Below are positions 12,648 to 14,947 of a DNA stretch of 14,947 bases, piece after piece. The stretch is from Microcaldota archaeon. Its GTDB lineage: Archaea > Micrarchaeota > Micrarchaeia > Anstonellales > Bilamarchaeaceae. The notes beneath the pieces were generated by a model, which saw nothing but the letters and a program-made list of their open reading frames with translations, made no database searches and was not told the DNA's origin. The stretch spans positions 1 to 14,947 of the forward strand of contig JALWZW010000052.1 in the NCBI GenBank assembly GCA_026992595.1, in the 5' to 3' direction. Within the stretch, counting starts at the first letter, position 1. The number at the start of each line of letters is the position of its first letter. The translations under genes were made by a program, and so were the position numbers.

Positions 12648-13183
12648 ACCCTTTCCACTTCTTCCACAACCTCTTCCCAAGGTTTGGTTGCATTTATTTT
12701 GTGCCAGTTAGGTGTTAAAAACCTTTCCTTGTAAAGGGAGAGAAAATTGGCGCGCACCTTTTCCAAATAGTTCGTATCCTTTTCATACCTATCAAGCGCC
12801 TTCTGCTTCCTCTTACGCTCAAGAGAAACCTCAGGAGGCACATCTAAAAGAATAACCAGGTCCGGCTTTTTAAAGCCCACCGCCTCCACAATCTGCTTTC
12901 CCTCTTCATAAGAGATTCCATCCACTTCATAAGCAATGGTTGAGAAAACATAGCGGTCCAAAAGCACAAAATCCCCTTCCAATAAGCGTTGCTCATCTGC
13001 AATATCTGCCAAAAAAAGCAGGAAAAGCGATTTAGGGCTAAGGGAAACGCGGCCCTCTAAATAATCGGTTAAAATAGAAAACTTTTTAGTAGGGTATTTG
13101 AAGGTTTTGGCGCCCTTACGCGCCAAATGAGCGCACAATGTGGTTTTTCCCCCTCCATCAGGCCCTTCTAAAACCACCAACAT
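12620..13183 (-). CDS. tmk: Thymidylate kinase
   Basis: Cytoplasmic dTMP kinase making dTDP for DNA synthesis, 187 aa, slightly short for the family. Visible motifs are the P-loop GPDGGGKTT (7-15), the DRY-x2-S motif (D76-R77-Y78, S81) that holds the nucleotide, LLDVPPEVSLERK (112-124) and a basic LID (KRKQKALDRYEKD). A GGTGA ribosome site lies four bases before the ATG, and the gene starts 12 bp after fibrillarin. The last eight residues (LRSSRMLG) and the stop codon are encoded inside the tRNA-Glu gene; the stop itself lies in the tRNA's D-loop insert. Transcript processing at the tRNA 5' end would remove the stop codon from the mRNA. Confidence 0.92.
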   Translation of the reverse strand: MLVVLEGPDGGGKTTLCAHLARKGAKTFKYPTKKFSILTDYLEGRVSLSPKSLFLLFLADIADEQRLLEGDFVLLDRYVFSTIAYEVDGISYEEGKQIVEAVGFKKPDLVILLDVPPEVSLERKRKQKALDRYEKDTNYLEKVRANFLSLYKERFLTPNWHKINATKPWEEVVEEVERVLRSSRMLG

Positions 13184-13195
13184 ACTGTCACCCCA

Positions 13196-13858
13196 TCATT
13201 CCTGCCCGCTCGCCCTCTCCTTTTTGCGCAGCACCACAAAAAGGTGGTCTTTATCAAATGGCTCTAAGCGAATTTTTTCCAAAATCTCAAAATAGGGAGA
13301 AAGAGTGTCTAAAACCTCTTTAAAAACCTCTTTGGGCTTTCTCACGGTGCTAATGCTCTGGCTCTTAATAGCAACAAGCGCAAACCCCCTATCCTTTAAA
13401 AACATTTTAGCGTTTTCTATCAAAATATCTGCCTGGTCTGGTTGGGAAAGGTCCATGTAAATGACATCCACCTTCCCTACCTCCTTATACTCTTCAGGAT
13501 GGCGGGCGTCTGCATGGATGGGGATAATATTGGGGCGGTGGTAGGCAAGATGGAGCAACCTTTCAGCACATTCTGCAGAAATCTCCACCGCATAAATCTC
13601 GCCTTTTGTTATAATATCTGAAAGGTGGGAAACGGTGGTGCCTTTAGAAGCACCTAAATAAAGCACCTTGCTGTCCTCAAAAAAAGGAAAATTTTTGAGG
13701 CCTTTAGACATTGCTGCAGCCAACTTGCTTTTAAAAGGGTCCCAGAGGCGGTACTCCTTCCCGCCCTTTTTAACCACCTTTTCCTTATAAACGCGCATGC
13801 CAGGCACTAAACTTAAGGTAGCAAACCGCCCTTTTATCTTCTCCACGCCAAAAAACAT
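13196..13858 (-). CDS. flpA: Fibrillarin-like rRNA/tRNA 2'-O-methyltransferase
   Basis: Catalytic subunit of archaeal C/D-box RNPs, which with Nop5 and L7Ae methylates ribose 2'-OH at guide-selected sites. 220 aa from the ATG at 13858 and complete. It has the short N-terminal domain (FGVEKIKGRFATLSLVPG ... YKEKVV) and a Rossmann methyltransferase fold: VLYLGASKGTTVSHLSD (SAM loop), IYAVEISAE, HADARHPEEY, VIYMDLSQPDQADIL and FALVAIKSQSIS. The catalytic K-D-K-H set is consistent with these motifs. The frame can begin at a TTG (13870), but MFFGVEKI fits the family. It starts about 13 nt after the 3' end of tRNA-Thr, too close for its own TATA box outside the tRNA. Nop5, usually adjacent, is not in this window. 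Confidence 0.95.
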   Translation of the reverse strand: MFFGVEKIKGRFATLSLVPGMRVYKEKVVKKGGKEYRLWDPFKSKLAAAMSKGLKNFPFFEDSKVLYLGASKGTTVSHLSDIITKGEIYAVEISAECAERLLHLAYHRPNIIPIHADARHPEEYKEVGKVDVIYMDLSQPDQADILIENAKMFLKDRGFALVAIKSQSISTVRKPKEVFKEVLDTLSPYFEILEKIRLEPFDKDHLFVVLRKKERASGQE

Positions 13859-13871
13859 ATAATCACGCAAA

Positions 13872-13934
<63 letters not shown>

Positions 13935-13944
<10 letters not shown>

Positions 13945-14947
13945 TTTTTTTTCTTTTTAACTATTGAAACCAATTCATTTTTAATTTTAGTGAGTTCCTG
14001 TTCCACCCTTTTTTTAATCTCTAAAGGCACTGAGACAGAGCGGGCTAACAGGCGAAGGGCGCCCACATCACCCACTTTTTTCAGCGCATTTATTACTTCT
14101 TTAGTATTATTCTTTATAACATTTACTGCTTTTTGAGTGAGTTGGGAAACGGTAACAAAAGGGGTCTTTACAGTGTCCTTTAAAATCCTGCTGTAATTTC
14201 TCAAGAAATAAACCGCTGCCTTTACCCTCTCGCTCTTTTTAGCGCTTTCCAGCGCCTTCATCAGCCCAACCACCTTTATTTCCTCCACCTCCTTTTTAGT
14301 GGTGCTTTCCACTTTCATTTCCACAATCTGCTTTAATTTAGGGGGGAAAACATCCATAGCGCGCACCAAACCGTTAAGCGCTTTCTCATCCTTTTTAATT
14401 TCCTGAATAGCGTTAGGTGTTTTTACAAGCACCGAGGCCGCTTTAATAAGCGCGATGCGAGGTATCTCCTCCACCTTGCTCTCATGCGCCTTGAATACTG
14501 CTTTGGCAGCGCTTATCTGGTCCTTGGGAGAGGAGGAGGTGAGCTTAAAAATAGCGCTCTTTACCTCGGGTGAAAGGTTTTTTACCTCTATCTTTATAAG
14601 CGCTCTCTCCGCCCTCTCCTTAATAGCGCCCTCAGTCCGCGATGCGATAAACTTAAGGATGGCGGCGCTCTCTTTTTTTGCAAGCGCATCTATAATAAGC
14701 GGCTGTGCCTTTACCGCCTCAATAATCTTCTCCTCTAATATGGCCACCCCTTGCTCCCCCTCTTCCTTGCCCTCCTCTTCAAACACCACAGGGAAAGAAG
14801 AGAGGGTGCTGGCTGCCACTTCAGGGTCTTTCACCTTTATATTTTCCAGGAATTTTTCCAACTCTTTATCAGAAAAGCGGCCTCCTATAACCACCCGGCC
14901 GTCTTTACGAAATACGATAACCGCGGGTTTTTTAGAAAGTCCATGGG
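13935..14947 (-). CDS. Thioredoxin-like tail fused to helical repeats, 5' end outside the window
   Basis: The frame is open to the window edge. A GTG at 14894 has no ribosome site, and the residues before it (KKPAVIVFRKDGRVVIGGR) run smoothly into SDKELEKFLENI, a pattern like the last strands and helix of a thioredoxin fold. The real start therefore probably lies outside the window. After an acidic linker (FEEEGKEEGEQG) the remaining 270 residues are Lys/Glu/Ala-rich helices resembling HEAT/ARM-type repeats (SPKDQISAAKAVFKAHESK, SAKKSERVKAAVYFLRN, VGDVGALRLLARS). The C-terminus is KKKKKPS. Its TAG stop is formed by tRNA-Thr bases T8-A9-G10, a 10-bp overlap. Function unknown; a cytoplasmic scaffold is plausible. 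Confidence 0.7.

Noticed and set aside
13859..13870. TTG at 13870 as fibrillarin start
   Set aside because: The ATG four codons later fits the family N-terminus, and the TTG lies one base from the tRNA 3' end. It cannot be fully excluded.

Overview
The window comes from an archaeon. It has leaderless genes behind TATA boxes, three tRNA genes with no encoded CCA (one with a 14-nt intron at the archaeal 37/38 site), a fibrillarin-type rRNA methyltransferase, an archaeal uS10 and a Mut7-C protein. Small genes, overlapping ends and tRNA/ORF overlaps suggest a compact genome. A DPANN lineage such as Micrarchaeota or Diapherotrites fits, but this is inferred from gene style and not from a phylogenetic marker. 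GCGC is strikingly frequent in most genes and nearly absent from a few that look acquired.

Layout. 1-162: divergent promoter region with two palindromes between a gene leaving the window on the left and a secreted multicopper oxidase (163-1512). 1561-3050: tight cluster of glutaredoxin, CDP-alcohol phosphatidyltransferase, uS10 and Mut7-C nuclease. 3116-4297: DUF4143-type AAA ATPase. 4302-5265: accessory-looking stretch with two convergent ASCH-fold genes, a near-identical promoter used twice (once for a structured leader, once for tRNA-Lys) and the intron-bearing tRNA-Lys. 5266-5681: no gene, but a degenerate tandem array of about seven 56-bp units able to form hairpins, lying where gene direction switches from + to -. 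5682-7288 (-): envelope set of a YIP1-like membrane protein, an anchored Pro/Gln/Ser-rich surface protein and a Kazal-domain lipoprotein. 7328-12448 (-): a hypothetical protein, a 424-residue protein whose C-terminal half resembles an outer-membrane beta-barrel, and a 1092-residue helical protein, the last two forming one operon. 12560-14947 (-): a translation-related block of a thioredoxin-like/helical-repeat protein (cut by the window edge), tRNA-Thr, fibrillarin, thymidylate kinase and tRNA-Glu, in which protein and tRNA genes overlap at both ends.

Best candidates for new biology: (1) the hairpin array at 5281-5643, where two 54/58-identical copies differ by a compensatory base-pair swap; (2) the beta-barrel-like protein with its giant partner; (3) a tRNA-Glu with a D-loop insert of about 14 nt that also supplies the stop codon of the thymidylate kinase gene; (4) the structured leader at 4335-4441 driven by a copy of the tRNA-Lys promoter.
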